Translations under genes and position numbers: made by a program
The notes under the pieces: model-generated
Database searches by the model: none
Told to the model about the DNA's origin: nothing
What the model saw: the letters and a program-made list of their open reading frames with translations, nothing else
In this document: one piece after another, positions 54,082 through 63,180 of the stretch
Layout: every line of letters starts with the position of its first letter
Position numbering within the stretch: the stretch's first letter is position 1
DNA from: Bradyrhizobium vignae
GTDB lineage: Bacteria; Pseudomonadota; Alphaproteobacteria; Rhizobiales; Xanthobacteraceae
Assembly: GCF_004114425.1 (NCBI RefSeq)
Contig: NZ_RDQF01000002.1
Location: 1-64,000, forward strand
Length of the DNA stretch: 64,000 bases
Direction: 5' to 3'

Positions 54082-54249
54082 GCCCGCGCAGCCTTTGCTG
54101 CCTCCCGGATCTGTCCGGGAGCGGGCCAAAAAATTTAAGAAGACGGCCGGTGCATTCGACGACAGGCGTTGCGATTGCACGAGGATGACTATTTTTCCTG
54201 CAAAGACCGCCTTTCCGACTACAGCAATGACAATCGCGACAGCACTGCG

Positions 54250-54711
54250 CTAACCCACCGGCAATGGTGCGTCGCGCTTGATCTCCTCCATCACCGCATA
54301 GGTCCGCGTCTCGCGCACGCCCGGCATCGACAGCAGGGTCTCGCCGAGAAAGCGTCGATAGGCGGTCATGTCCGCAAGCCGCGCCTTCACAAGATAGTCG
54401 AAGCCGCCGGCAACCATGTGACACTCCAGCACCTCGGGCGCGAGCTTCACCGCGCGCGCAAAGCGCTCGAAATTGTCGGGTGTGGTCTTGTCGAGCAGCA
54501 CCTCGACGAACACGAGCAAGCCGAGGCCGAGCCGGTGCGGATTGAGCCGCGCGCCATAGCCCTCGACGAACCCCTCGCGCTGCAAGCGCTTCAGCCGCTC
54601 GCCGATCGAGGTCGGCGAGAGGCCAATGCGCTCGGCGAGCTCGACATTGGCGATGCGCCCGTCCTCTTGCAAAATCGAGAGGATTCTCCGGTCGATCCGA
54701 TCAAGTTCCAT
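54250..54711 (-). CDS. putR: Lrp/AsnC family regulator, probable PutR
   Basis: The 153-residue protein has an N-terminal helix-turn-helix (RRILSILQEDGRIANVELAE, RIGLSPTSIGERLKRLQREG) and a RAM ligand-binding domain (LGLLVFVEVLLDKTT, MVAGGFDYLVKARLADMTAY). It is divergent from putA across 114 bases. In alphaproteobacteria this position is held by PutR, which activates putA in the presence of proline. The symbol rests on context. The spacer is AT-richer than its surroundings and must contain the regulator's sites. Confidence 0.85.
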   Translation of the reverse strand: MELDRIDRRILSILQEDGRIANVELAERIGLSPTSIGERLKRLQREGFVEGYGARLNPHRLGLGLLVFVEVLLDKTTPDNFERFARAVKLAPEVLECHMVAGGFDYLVKARLADMTAYRRFLGETLLSMPGVRETRTYAVMEEIKRDAPLPVG

Positions 54712-54825
54712 ATCTTACGAGGCTTAATGGTGAATGATCTTCATTTTCTAAGGCAAATCGGCTAAATTGTCTATCGAACTACGGTCATGCGGGCTTTATC
54801 CTGAATTTCAGCCACAGGACACGCC

Positions 54826-57825
54826 ATGCCGAACATCCCGCCGCCCTTCACTGCTCCCTACGCCCCTGACGACGCCGACATTGCTGCGCGCCTGTTGCCA
54901 TCGGCCCATCTGAGCCCTCCGCAGGATGCGCGGATCGACCGCGCCGCGACGCGGTTGATCGAGGCGATCCGCAAGCGCGACGACCGCCTCGGCGGGATCG
55001 AGGATATGCTGCGGGAGTTCGCGCTCTCGACCAAGGAGGGGCTCGCGCTGATGGTGCTGGCGGAAGCGCTGCTGCGCGTGCCCGATGCCCGGACCGCCGA
55101 CCAGTTCATCGAGGACAAGCTCGGCGAGGGCGACTTCATCCACCACGAGACCAAGTCCACCGCGTTCCTGGTCAACGCCTCGGCCTGGGCGCTCGGCCTG
55201 TCGGCGCGGGTGATCCAGCCCGGCGAGACGCCCGACGGCACCATAGGCCGGCTGGTGAAGCGTCTGGGCGCACCGGCGGTGCGCACCGCCACGCGCCAGG
55301 CGATGCGGCTGATGGGCAATCATTTCGTGCTGGGCGAAACCATCGAGCAGGCGCTGGAGCGGGCCCGGCCGCGCTCGGGCCAGAAGCCGCGCTATTCCTT
55401 CGACATGCTTGGCGAAGGCGCGCGCACGGCGGCGGACGCCAGGCGCTATTTCGACGCCTATGCCAGTGCCATCGAGACGATCGGCAAAGCGGCTGGCAAC
55501 CATCCCCTGCCCGACCGACCCGGGATCTCGGTAAAACTTTCGGCGCTGCATCCGCGCTTCGAGGCGATCAGCCGCGCGCGCGTAATGGCCGAACTGGTGC
55601 CGCAACTGCTGGACCTCGCGCAGCGCGCCAAAGCCCACGACCTCAACTTCACCGTCGACGCTGAGGAGGCCGACCGGCTGGAGCTGTCGCTCGACGTGAT
55701 CGCAGCGACGCTCGCCGATGCCTCACTTGCCGGCTGGGACGGATTTGGCCTGGCGATCCAAGCCTATCAGAAGCGCGCCAGCGCGATGATCGACTATGTC
55801 GATGCGCTGGCGCGTGCGCATGACCGCAAGCTGATGGTCCGGCTGGTCAAGGGCGCCTATTGGGATACCGAGATCAAGCGCGCGCAGGAGCGCGGCCTCG
55901 ACGGCTATCCCGTGTTCACGCGCAAGGCGATGACGGATCTCAACTACGTCGCCTGCGCCTCGAAACTCTTGAGCCTGCGGCCGCGCATCTTCCCGCAATT
56001 CGCCACCCACAATGCGCTGACGGTCGCGACCGTGCTGGAGCTTGCCGCTGACAGCGGCGGATTCGAATTCCAGCGCCTGCACGGCATGGGCGAAGCGCTC
56101 TACGAGCAGCTTGCCGAGGATCACCCAGACATCGCCTACCGCACCTATGCGCCCGTGGGCAGCCATCGCGACCTGCTCGCCTATCTGGTGCGACGGCTGC
56201 TGGAGAACGGCGCCAACTCCTCGTTCGTGGCGCAGGCCGCCGATTATCGCGTGCCGGTTTCGGCGCTGCTGCAGCGCCCGGCGGATGCCGTCGGCCGACC
56301 GCAACAGGCCGCTCATCCCAGGATTCCGTTGCCGGCAGATCTGTTCGCGCCGGAGCGGCGCAATTCGCGCGGCATCGAATTCGGTGAGCGTGCCGCGCTC
56401 GACCGGCTGCTGGCCGACGTCAAGGCGGAAGCAGCCGATCTCAAGTCCGTCACCAACGCGACGCCGGATCAGGCCAACGCGGCGGTAGCCGCTGCGCGCG
56501 CGGGCTTCGCCAGTTGGAGCCGGGCGCCGGCGGGCGCACGCGCGGCAGCGCTGGAGCAGGCCGCGCATCTGTTGGAGTGCCGGGGTGCCCGTTTCATCAC
56601 GCTGTTGCAAAGCGAGGGCGGCAAGACGCTGGACGACGCGCTGTCGGAGCTGCGCGAGGCCGCGGACTTCTGCCGCTACTACGCCGCGCAGGGCCGCAAG
56701 CTGTTCGGGAACGATGCCGCCATGCCGGGCCCGACCGGCGAGAGCAACGCGCTTAGCCTGCGCGGCCGCGGCGTGTTCGTGGCGATCTCGCCGTGGAACT
56801 TTCCACTGGCGATCTTCCTCGGCCAGGTCACGGCGGCGCTGATGGCCGGCAACAGCGTGGTCGCAAAACCCGCCGAGCAGACCCCGCGCATCGCACATGA
56901 GGCCGTCGCGCTGCTGCACGAGGCCGGCATCCCCAGGAGCGCGCTGCATCTCGTCACCGGCGACGGCCGTATCGGGGCGGTGCTGACCGCACACCAGGAC
57001 ATCGCCGGCGTCGTCTTCACCGGTTCGACCGAGGTCGCCCGCAGCATCAATCGGACGCTCGCGGGCAAGGACGGGCCGATCGTGCCGCTGATCGCAGAGA
57101 CCGGCGGCATCAACGCCATGATCGCGGACGCGACCGCACTGCCCGAGCAGGTCGCCGACGATGTCGTCACCTCCGCGTTCCGCTCCGCCGGCCAGCGCTG
57201 CTCGGCGCTGCGGCTCTTGTTCGTGCAGGAGGATGTCGCCGACCGCATGATCGAGATGATCGCGGGCGCCGCGCGCGAGCTCAAGATCGGCGATCCCTCT
57301 GACGTCGCGACGCATGTCGGGCCGGTGATCGACACGGAGGCAAAGCAGCGCCTCGATGCGCATATCGCGCGGATGAAGCGCGAGGCGCGGCTGCACTTTG
57401 CAGGCCAGGCGCCGGAGGGCTGCTTCGTCGCGCCGCACATCTTCGAGCTCAAGGAGGCCGGTCAGCTCACCGAGGAGGTCTTCGGGCCGATCCTGCATGT
57501 CGTGCGCTATCGCGCCGAGAACCTCGCGCGCGTGTTGCAGGCCATCGAGCGCACCGGCTACGGGCTCACCCTCGGCGTGCACTCCCGCATCGACGATACG
57601 GTCGAGGCCATCATCGACCGCGTCCACGTCGGCAACATCTACGTCAACCGCAACATGATCGGCGCCGTGGTCGGCGTGCAGCCGTTCGGCGGCAACGGAC
57701 TGTCCGGAACCGGCCCCAAGGCCGGCGGCCCGCACTACCTCGCGCGCTTCGCCACCGAGCAGACGGTGACGATCAACACGGCTGCAGCGGGCGGCAATGC
57801 GGCACTGCTTGCGGGGGAGGAGTGA
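54826..57825 (+). CDS. putA: Bifunctional proline dehydrogenase / P5C dehydrogenase PutA
   Basis: The 999-residue protein has a proline dehydrogenase barrel (FAD site, GISVKLSALHPRFEAISRAR, RLVKGAYWDTEIKRAQERGL, PQFATHNALTV). A P5C dehydrogenase domain follows, with SPWNFPLAIFLGQVTAALMA, ETGGINAMI and catalytic C792 in RSAGQRCSALR. It oxidises proline to glutamate using FAD then NAD+, with substrate channelling. It lacks the N-terminal DNA-binding domain of enteric PutA. Size and the Cys position are those of the minimal Bradyrhizobium enzyme. Regulation is probably by the divergent Lrp gene. Confidence 0.96.
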   Translation: MPNIPPPFTAPYAPDDADIAARLLPSAHLSPPQDARIDRAATRLIEAIRKRDDRLGGIEDMLREFALSTKEGLALMVLAEALLRVPDARTADQFIEDKLGEGDFIHHETKSTAFLVNASAWALGLSARVIQPGETPDGTIGRLVKRLGAPAVRTATRQAMRLMGNHFVLGETIEQALERARPRSGQKPRYSFDMLGEGARTAADARRYFDAYASAIETIGKAAGNHPLPDRPGISVKLSALHPRFEAISRARVMAELVPQLLDLAQRAKAHDLNFTVDAEEADRLELSLDVIAATLADASLAGWDGFGLAIQAYQKRASAMIDYVDALARAHDRKLMVRLVKGAYWDTEIKRAQERGLDGYPVFTRKAMTDLNYVACASKLLSLRPRIFPQFATHNALTVATVLELAADSGGFEFQRLHGMGEALYEQLAEDHPDIAYRTYAPVGSHRDLLAYLVRRLLENGANSSFVAQAADYRVPVSALLQRPADAVGRPQQAAHPRIPLPADLFAPERRNSRGIEFGERAALDRLLADVKAEAADLKSVTNATPDQANAAVAAARAGFASWSRAPAGARAAALEQAAHLLECRGARFITLLQSEGGKTLDDALSELREAADFCRYYAAQGRKLFGNDAAMPGPTGESNALSLRGRGVFVAISPWNFPLAIFLGQVTAALMAGNSVVAKPAEQTPRIAHEAVALLHEAGIPRSALHLVTGDGRIGAVLTAHQDIAGVVFTGSTEVARSINRTLAGKDGPIVPLIAETGGINAMIADATALPEQVADDVVTSAFRSAGQRCSALRLLFVQEDVADRMIEMIAGAARELKIGDPSDVATHVGPVIDTEAKQRLDAHIARMKREARLHFAGQAPEGCFVAPHIFELKEAGQLTEEVFGPILHVVRYRAENLARVLQAIERTGYGLTLGVHSRIDDTVEAIIDRVHVGNIYVNRNMIGAVVGVQPFGGNGLSGTGPKAGGPHYLARFATEQTVTINTAAAGGNAALLAGEE

Positions 57826-57940
57826 GGCCCTGCGCCCGGCGCCGTTGCATCCCGTCGAAACATCGGTCTAATGCTCCCATCACTGGCCTGCGCCAATTCC
57901 AGCGCGCGGGAAACAACAGGAGCGAGGGAGCAACGCCGCG

Positions 57941-59146
57941 ATGGACAAGGGCATTTTTGCGGGGCTGAAGGTTCTGGACTGCGCGAGCTTCATCGCAGCG
58001 CCCGCGGCCGCGACCGTGCTGTCGGATTTCGGCGCCGATGTCATCAAGATCGAGCCGCCCGGCACCGGCGACCCCTACCGCAATCTGCCCAACCTGCCGG
58101 GTTATCCGACCGGCGAGCACAATTTCGCCTGGCTCTTGGAGGCTCGCAACAAGAAGAGCATCGCGCTCGACCTCGCAAAACCCCAGGCGCAGGCCGTGCT
58201 CTACAAGCTGGTGGCGGAAGCCGACGTCTTCATCACCAACATGCCGCCGCCGGTGCGCGCCAAGCTCGGCATCACCTACGACCATCTCGCCCATCTCAAC
58301 GATCGGCTGATCTATGCCTCCTTCACCGGCTATGGCGAGAAGGGCGAGGAAGCCAACAAGCCCGGCTTCGACAGCAACGCCTATTGGGCGCGCTCCGGCC
58401 TGATGGACCTCGTCCGCGCCGACACCGACACCACGCCGGCGCGCTCGGTCGCCGGCATGGGCGATCATCCCTGCGCCATGGCGTTCTACGGGGCCATCGT
58501 CACTGCGCTCTATCAGCGCGAGAAGACCGGCAAGGGTTCACACGTCGCCTCCAACCTGATGGCGAACGGGGTGTGGGCGGCAAGCGTGCTGGCCCAGGCA
58601 AAGCTCTGCGGCTCCAAGTTCGGCGAGCGACGACCGCGCGAGCGCGCGCTCAATGCGGTCGCCAATCACTATCAGTGCAAGGACGGCCGCTGGCTGATCC
58701 TGTCGCTGCTGAACGAGGAGAAGCAGTTTCCGACGCTGGCGCGCTGCCTCAGGCGCGAGGATCTGATCGACGATCCCCGCTTCGCCACCAAGGCCGACCG
58801 CCACGCCCGCTCGGTCGAGCTGATCAAGATCCTGGACGAGACCTTCGCCACCAGGGATCTCGCCGAATGGCGCAAGATTCTCGACGGCAATGGCCTCGTG
58901 TTCGGTGTCGTCGCCATTCTGGACGACATCCCGAACGACAAGCAGATGCTCGACAACGAGGTGCTGGTGCCGTTCGAGAACGACACCATGCTGACCATCA
59001 ACAGCCCGATCTGGATCGACGGCGCCAAGAAGGTGCAGCCGCGCAAGCCGCCCGCCGTCGGCGAGCACAGTGACGAGATCTTGCGCGAGGCGGGATACGA
59101 CGAGGCGACGATCAAGACGCTGAGGTCGTCGGGGGCGGTTGGTTAG
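57941..59146 (+). CDS. CaiB/BaiF family CoA-transferase
   Basis: The 401-residue protein has the class III CoA-transferase start (GLKVLDCASFIAAPAAATVL, FGADVIKIEPPGTGDPYR) and the catalytic-Asp region in KPGFDSNAYWARSGLMDLV. The C-terminal domain has NHYQCKDGRWLILSLLNEE and FGVVAILDDIPNDKQMLDNE. It moves CoA between acids, but the substrate cannot be read from sequence. It stands alone after putA, with GGGAG before the ATG, and is followed by an intergenic repeat. It is a different branch from the operon member at 38.3 kb. Confidence 0.88.
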   Translation: MDKGIFAGLKVLDCASFIAAPAAATVLSDFGADVIKIEPPGTGDPYRNLPNLPGYPTGEHNFAWLLEARNKKSIALDLAKPQAQAVLYKLVAEADVFITNMPPPVRAKLGITYDHLAHLNDRLIYASFTGYGEKGEEANKPGFDSNAYWARSGLMDLVRADTDTTPARSVAGMGDHPCAMAFYGAIVTALYQREKTGKGSHVASNLMANGVWAASVLAQAKLCGSKFGERRPRERALNAVANHYQCKDGRWLILSLLNEEKQFPTLARCLRREDLIDDPRFATKADRHARSVELIKILDETFATRDLAEWRKILDGNGLVFGVVAILDDIPNDKQMLDNEVLVPFENDTMLTINSPIWIDGAKKVQPRKPPAVGEHSDEILREAGYDEATIKTLRSSGAVG

Positions 59147-59165
59147 GAGCGCGTCGCTCCAACCC

Positions 59166-59247
59166 CGTCATTGCGAGCGCAGCGAAGCAAATCCAGAGTG
59201 TCTCCGCGGACGCATTGCTGGATTGCTTCGCTGCGCTCGCAATGACG
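59166..59247. repeat. CGTCATTGCGAGCGCAGCGAAGC palindromic repeat
   Basis: CGTCATTGCGAGCGCAGCGA at the left and TCGCTGCGCTCGCAATGACG at the right are perfect inverses, and the AAGCAAATCCAG / CTGGATTGCTT parts nearly so. It folds as one long hairpin with a loop of about 22 bases. Related to the copy at 40,317. Confidence 0.85.
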
Positions 59248-59301
59248 GTGAGGGACTATCTCGCTATAACAATCGGCAACACACCGATGCCGCGAGGTCC
59301 C

Positions 59302-59949
59302 ATGCCCAGCTACCGCCTGCACTACTTCCCTGAATCCGGCAACAGCTACAAGCTGGCGCTGATGCTCACGCTTTGCGGCGAGACGTTCGAGCCGGTCTGG
59401 ACCGATTTCGCCGGCGGCGTTACGCGCACGGCGGAGTGGCGCCGGAACGTGAACGAGATGGGCGAGATTCCCGTGCTCGAGATCGACGGCGCGAAGATGA
59501 CGCAGACCGCGCCGCTGCTGCTGAGACTGGCCGAGCAATACGGCCGCTTCGGCGCCGAGACGGAGGACGAGAAGTTCGAGCTGCTGCGCTGGCTGTTCTG
59601 GGACAACCACAAGCTCACCGGCTACATGGCGACCTATCGCTTCATGCGCGCCTTCACCGAAAAGAGCGATTCTCAGGTGCTGAAGCATTTTCGCCGGCGA
59701 CTCGAGGATTTCCTCGGCATCCTCGACGGGCACCTCCAGCACAATGAATTCGCGATCGGTGCGAAGCCGACGGTCGCCGACATCTCGATGATGGCCTATC
59801 TGCACTATCCGAGCGACGAGCACGGCTTTGATTTCGCGCAGAGCCATCCGGCCGTTCATGCCTGGCTCGGCCGCATGGCCGCGCTGCCAGGCTGGAAGCC
59901 GGCCTATGAGCTATTGCCGGGCAAACGGATGACGAATTACGCGAAGTGA
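59302..59949 (+). CDS. Glutathione S-transferase family protein
   Basis: The 215-residue protein has a thioredoxin-like N-terminal domain (YRLHYFPESGNSYKLALMLT, GEIPVLEIDGAKMTQTAPLL with the cis-Pro and the conserved acidic/Ser/Thr site) and an all-helical C-terminal domain (RRLEDFLGILDGHLQHNEFA, GAKPTVADISMMAYL). The potential catalytic Ser is near residue 12. Cytoplasmic detoxification or a specific thiol reaction is possible. Start ATG 59302 was chosen because the domain starts there, the frame being open upstream to 59215 through a repeat. Confidence 0.88.
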   Translation: MPSYRLHYFPESGNSYKLALMLTLCGETFEPVWTDFAGGVTRTAEWRRNVNEMGEIPVLEIDGAKMTQTAPLLLRLAEQYGRFGAETEDEKFELLRWLFWDNHKLTGYMATYRFMRAFTEKSDSQVLKHFRRRLEDFLGILDGHLQHNEFAIGAKPTVADISMMAYLHYPSDEHGFDFAQSHPAVHAWLGRMAALPGWKPAYELLPGKRMTNYAK

Positions 59950-59997
59950 GGCTTCCTCTTTCCCCTCTCCCCGCATGCGGGCAGAGGCGAAGAAAAG

Positions 59998-60162
59998 CTA
60001 CCTCAGCGACAGCCAGCCGAGCGTGAACAGGATCCCGCCGACGATGACGGCCAGCGCAACCGCCCAGGTGCTGACGCGGATGCTGCCGGTGATCTGCTTG
60101 GCTTCTTCATTCCGCGCAATCTCGCGATTGCGCTCCTTGTTGGCTTGCCTCGTATCCGCCAT
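59998..60162 (-). CDS. Small membrane protein, 54 aa
   Basis: A minus-strand frame from ATG 60162 to TAG 59998-60000 encodes a charged N-terminus (MADTRQANKERNREIARNEE) followed by one membrane helix (STWAVALAVIVGGILFTLGW) and a short basic end. The composition is that of a genuine single-pass small protein with a cytoplasmic coiled N-terminus. No family name is recognised. It lies convergent with the GST gene. It is below 60 codons and easily missed. Confidence 0.6.
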   Translation of the reverse strand: MADTRQANKERNREIARNEEAKQITGSIRVSTWAVALAVIVGGILFTLGWLSLR

Positions 60163-60194
60163 GAATCATCCGAATCGCTTCTAGTTCTATCTTG

Positions 60195-60262
60195 CGCGTG
60201 ATCTTTTCGGAAAACCGCTACACACTTTGCACTGGCGCGACCCTCCGGGTCCGGATCACGCG
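60195..60262. repeat. Diverged half copy of the double-hairpin repeat
   Basis: CGCGTGATC...TTTTCGGAAAACCGCT and GGTCCGGATCACGCG keep the second palindrome of the 102-bp element. The middle is altered and the CTAAAGCGCGATGA half is missing. It directly abuts the stop codon of the next minus-strand gene (60,263-60,265). Confidence 0.6.
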
Positions 60263-61801
60263 CTAACGCGTCTTGATGAAGCACATGCCGATGCGGCGCG
60301 AGGCCGCGGCAGCCTGACAGGTGAGACCGTTAGCACAGCTCCATGACGTAAAACTCTCATCCTGCGTTCCCGATCCCGCGTCTTGCAGGGAACAATGCGC
60401 GCCCCAGCCGTCCTGATATTCGGTGCCGGCGAGCTCGCTTCCGCCGCGGGTCTGCGGCCGGCTGGCAAATCCGCGTGAGAAATCGGGGTGTTTTCCGGCC
60501 GCGAACGCGGTCAGGATGTCGCGGCGGCGGAGCTGATCGCCGAAGAAATGCGGCGAGGCCGGCACGATGGTGGAATTCGATGGCTTGTCAGCAAGCCAAT
60601 CGACGCCCGGAAAATGGAATCCGCCGATGCCGCGGGTCTGATGGCAGCCGGCGCAGGTGACGTCGTTGAGACGGCGCTGGAAGCCTGCGACCGAGCGGAC
60701 ATTCTGCATGTCGACGCCGCGTGCCGCCGCCTGCTTCAGCGCGCTGACCACGTCATTGTCGGTGAAGACGCCATCGCCTTTGCCCTCTCCTTGCATCATG
60801 CCGAACTCCGGCTGCAAGGCCGAGGCATCGAGGCCGGCGGGGGTCGGTACCACCGCAGCCTTGGCCAGGAATTTCTCCGGGATCAGCACGGTGCCACGAT
60901 CGAACTCGCGAAGATGATCGGGCGCGAGCAGCCAGGTCTTGAAGTCGCGCCGCAGCACGTCGTCAGCAAGAATCCGGTCGCGGTCGATCTGGTTCTCCAG
61001 TGTCGATTCCTCGAAGGTCTTGCTGGCAGCGTCGTACTTGAACACCTTGAGCAGATAGTCGGAGCGGAAATCGTGCAGCGCCGATTTCGGTGCGACCGAG
61101 ACCTGAATGTTGGTCTCGATGCGGTCGAGCATGGCGTCGTGAGGCGGGAGGCGGCTGCCGATCAAATCTTGCCAGTCGGCATTGTCGAGCCAGCGCCGCG
61201 CGACATCGGCGCAGCTGATCGACTTGCCGTTCCCGTCCGTCTGGCGCACATCGCGCGCCTTCATCACGAGGTTGAACGTCATCGGCAGGCGCGTTGCGGT
61301 CTTGCCGCCATCGGGCCCGCTGTCGAAACGCGTCAGACGATAGATCAGCCGGATCTCGCCGCAGGACCCTTCAGAGACATAGGCACGGTCCATGCGATTG
61401 ACGATCCCGGCCAGCACGAAGCGCGTGTCGTGCGATCTCAGATTGGCGAGGTCGAACAGTTGCGCATCAAAACCCTCGCCGACGCCGATGGTCTCGCCCG
61501 GATATGTCACCTTGTACCGCGCGATGTAGCGCTCGAACTCCGCATCGATAGCCGGCACGATCTCCTTCAGCTGCGGCAGAGACACGAACATCAGCTCGGT
61601 CGTGAGCGGGACGTCCGCGTTCCGCTCCGGCGATAGCAGACGTGGGATCGTCAGCGTATTGTTCTGGTCGAGCTTGCGCAGGAGATCGGGATCGGTGATC
61701 GCGATGCCGCGCGTCAGCGCAGTGTTCTCCGCTGCGAAGAGCGAAACGACACCGCCCAGCAATGCGACGGCAGCAACGAGAATTCGCAGCGCGCGGCTCA
61801 T
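60263..61801 (-). CDS. Secreted protein with single CxxCH motif, 512 aa, unrecognised
   Basis: The protein has a signal peptide (ALRILVAAVALLGGVVSLFA). A long region without a known domain follows (TELMFVSLPQLKEIVPAIDA, RFVLAGIVNRMDRAYVSEGS). One CAGCH motif near residue 383 (DVTCAGCHQTRGIGGFHFPG) could bind haem c, and the C-terminus is Cys-rich (AHCSLQDAG, SWSCANGLTCQAAA). The CAGCHQTRGIGGFHF box resembles those of orphan cytochrome-like proteins. The protein should be periplasmic. Function unknown. It is transcribed alone and is followed by a repeat half copy. Confidence 0.7.
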   Translation of the reverse strand: MSRALRILVAAVALLGGVVSLFAAENTALTRGIAITDPDLLRKLDQNNTLTIPRLLSPERNADVPLTTELMFVSLPQLKEIVPAIDAEFERYIARYKVTYPGETIGVGEGFDAQLFDLANLRSHDTRFVLAGIVNRMDRAYVSEGSCGEIRLIYRLTRFDSGPDGGKTATRLPMTFNLVMKARDVRQTDGNGKSISCADVARRWLDNADWQDLIGSRLPPHDAMLDRIETNIQVSVAPKSALHDFRSDYLLKVFKYDAASKTFEESTLENQIDRDRILADDVLRRDFKTWLLAPDHLREFDRGTVLIPEKFLAKAAVVPTPAGLDASALQPEFGMMQGEGKGDGVFTDNDVVSALKQAAARGVDMQNVRSVAGFQRRLNDVTCAGCHQTRGIGGFHFPGVDWLADKPSNSTIVPASPHFFGDQLRRRDILTAFAAGKHPDFSRGFASRPQTRGGSELAGTEYQDGWGAHCSLQDAGSGTQDESFTSWSCANGLTCQAAAASRRIGMCFIKTR

Positions 61802-61895
61802 GCCTCAGGTAACACCGCGCAGGGACGCCTATTCAAGCAAAAAAGGCGCCTCACAGGGTGGTGAAGCGCCTCTGCGACGGTCGAATATCGAATGT

Positions 61896-62879
61896 TCAGC
61901 GCGCGACGATCAGGCCCCTGCTGGTGACGACCACCCAGCGGCCGTCCTGGCGGCGAATTGCATCGACGCGGCCGACCCCGGGTATGGGGTCGCCGGGATA
62001 GACCTCGTAGATGCCGTAGCGGCCCTCGATCAGCGCACCGCCGTTGCCGGCGTTGCGCAGCCGCCAGCCCTCGACCGTCGGGAGACGTCCAATCTCGGTC
62101 TTGGGCGCGGCGGGAGCGGGAGCCGGTGCGGCCGCAGCAGTCGCGAGCTGGGTCGGCGCGATCGAGCCGGTGGTCTCCTTGGCCGGTGCGGCCGTGGCTT
62201 GCGCAGGTGCGGCGGGCGGAGTCGCGCGGAGCTTGTCGACGGTCTCAGACAGCTTGGCGATCTTGGCCAGCGGCTCGGCCTGCGCCTTTTCGAGCTTGTC
62301 GAGGCGCTCGTTGGTCCGGCTCAACTGGCTGACTCCGGTCTTCGAGCTCTGCTCGACATTGGCCTTCAGTGCGACGAGATCGGCATCGATCCGGGCGACG
62401 GACGCATCCAGCGCGCTGGTATCGGCGACCTGTACTGGCGCCTGGGCCGGGGATGCGAAATGCATCATGCCGGCGGTCGCGAGCGCACCGCTGATCGCGC
62501 CGACGCCGGCGGCAATCGCCACCGCGGCAGCCATGGCCGAGAGGCGGCGCTTGCTACCGGTTTCGCGCGGCTCGTCCGCCTTCACATGCGGAGCGAACTC
62601 CTCGCGCTCCCAGGTGCGGTCGGCAGGCGACATGACGATGAGCTTGCCGAGCTTCGGCTCGGGATTGGCTTCGGTCTTAGCTTCGAACTTCGGCACCTCG
62701 ATCCGCGGCGGCTCCACCTTCGGGGCTTCCGCCTTGACCGGATCCGGCTTGGGCGGCGCCTCGTGGTCGGGGGCAATCGAGGGGGCCTCGATACCGGCGG
62801 CAGCCTCGACGGCCTGCGGCGCTGCGGCGTCGACAGCACCGGAATCCTGGGCAGCCTGCTCGGGCAATGGTTCGCTCAC
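61896..62879 (-). CDS. Membrane-anchored coiled-coil hypothetical protein
   Basis: The 327-residue protein has a Pro/Ala/Glu-rich cytoplasmic N-terminus (about residues 1-108), one membrane helix (MAAAVAIAAGVGAISGALAT) and a coiled coil (about 153-220, DASVARIDADLVALKANVEQ). A Pro/Ala linker and a C-terminal beta domain (WRLRNAGNGGALIEGRYGIY, GVGRVDAIRRQDGRWVVVTS) follow. The layout suggests an envelope-spanning or tethering protein. No family is recognised, though the C-terminal domain looks like a small conserved rhizobial module. The start is GTG at 62879. Confidence 0.7.
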   Translation of the reverse strand: MSEPLPEQAAQDSGAVDAAAPQAVEAAAGIEAPSIAPDHEAPPKPDPVKAEAPKVEPPRIEVPKFEAKTEANPEPKLGKLIVMSPADRTWEREEFAPHVKADEPRETGSKRRLSAMAAAVAIAAGVGAISGALATAGMMHFASPAQAPVQVADTSALDASVARIDADLVALKANVEQSSKTGVSQLSRTNERLDKLEKAQAEPLAKIAKLSETVDKLRATPPAAPAQATAAPAKETTGSIAPTQLATAAAAPAPAPAAPKTEIGRLPTVEGWRLRNAGNGGALIEGRYGIYEVYPGDPIPGVGRVDAIRRQDGRWVVVTSRGLIVAR

Positions 62880-63180
62880 GGCTCAAATACTCCAGTCTCG
62901 GTTGACCTTTTGGTAACTTTCATTGCTTGCGAAATCCTTACCTTCGGATCCGCTTACCGAAATTTTAGGAACTCATCCGGGGCCGAATTAGGCCGGGAAA
63001 ATGGAACCGGTGTGGCGGGCGTGAAACAGTTTGTAATCGGGGCAAGATGAATGGCGGCGCAACGGCCGGGCCGTCGCGTTCGCGGCGCGCTGAAGAAGCG
63101 GGCGCTTCAGTGCGACGGCGAGAGAGTTAACGCGTCCGCTGCGTCCACATCGTCATTGCGTGTGGGGCGTCAGCCGGCAT
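62880..63180. other. Spacer with no recognisable gene
   Basis: About 300 bases between two minus-strand genes. The part near 62,890-62,970 is AT-richer and probably contains the promoter of the coiled-coil protein gene. The rest shows no coding pattern, repeat or obvious hairpin. Confidence 0.35.
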
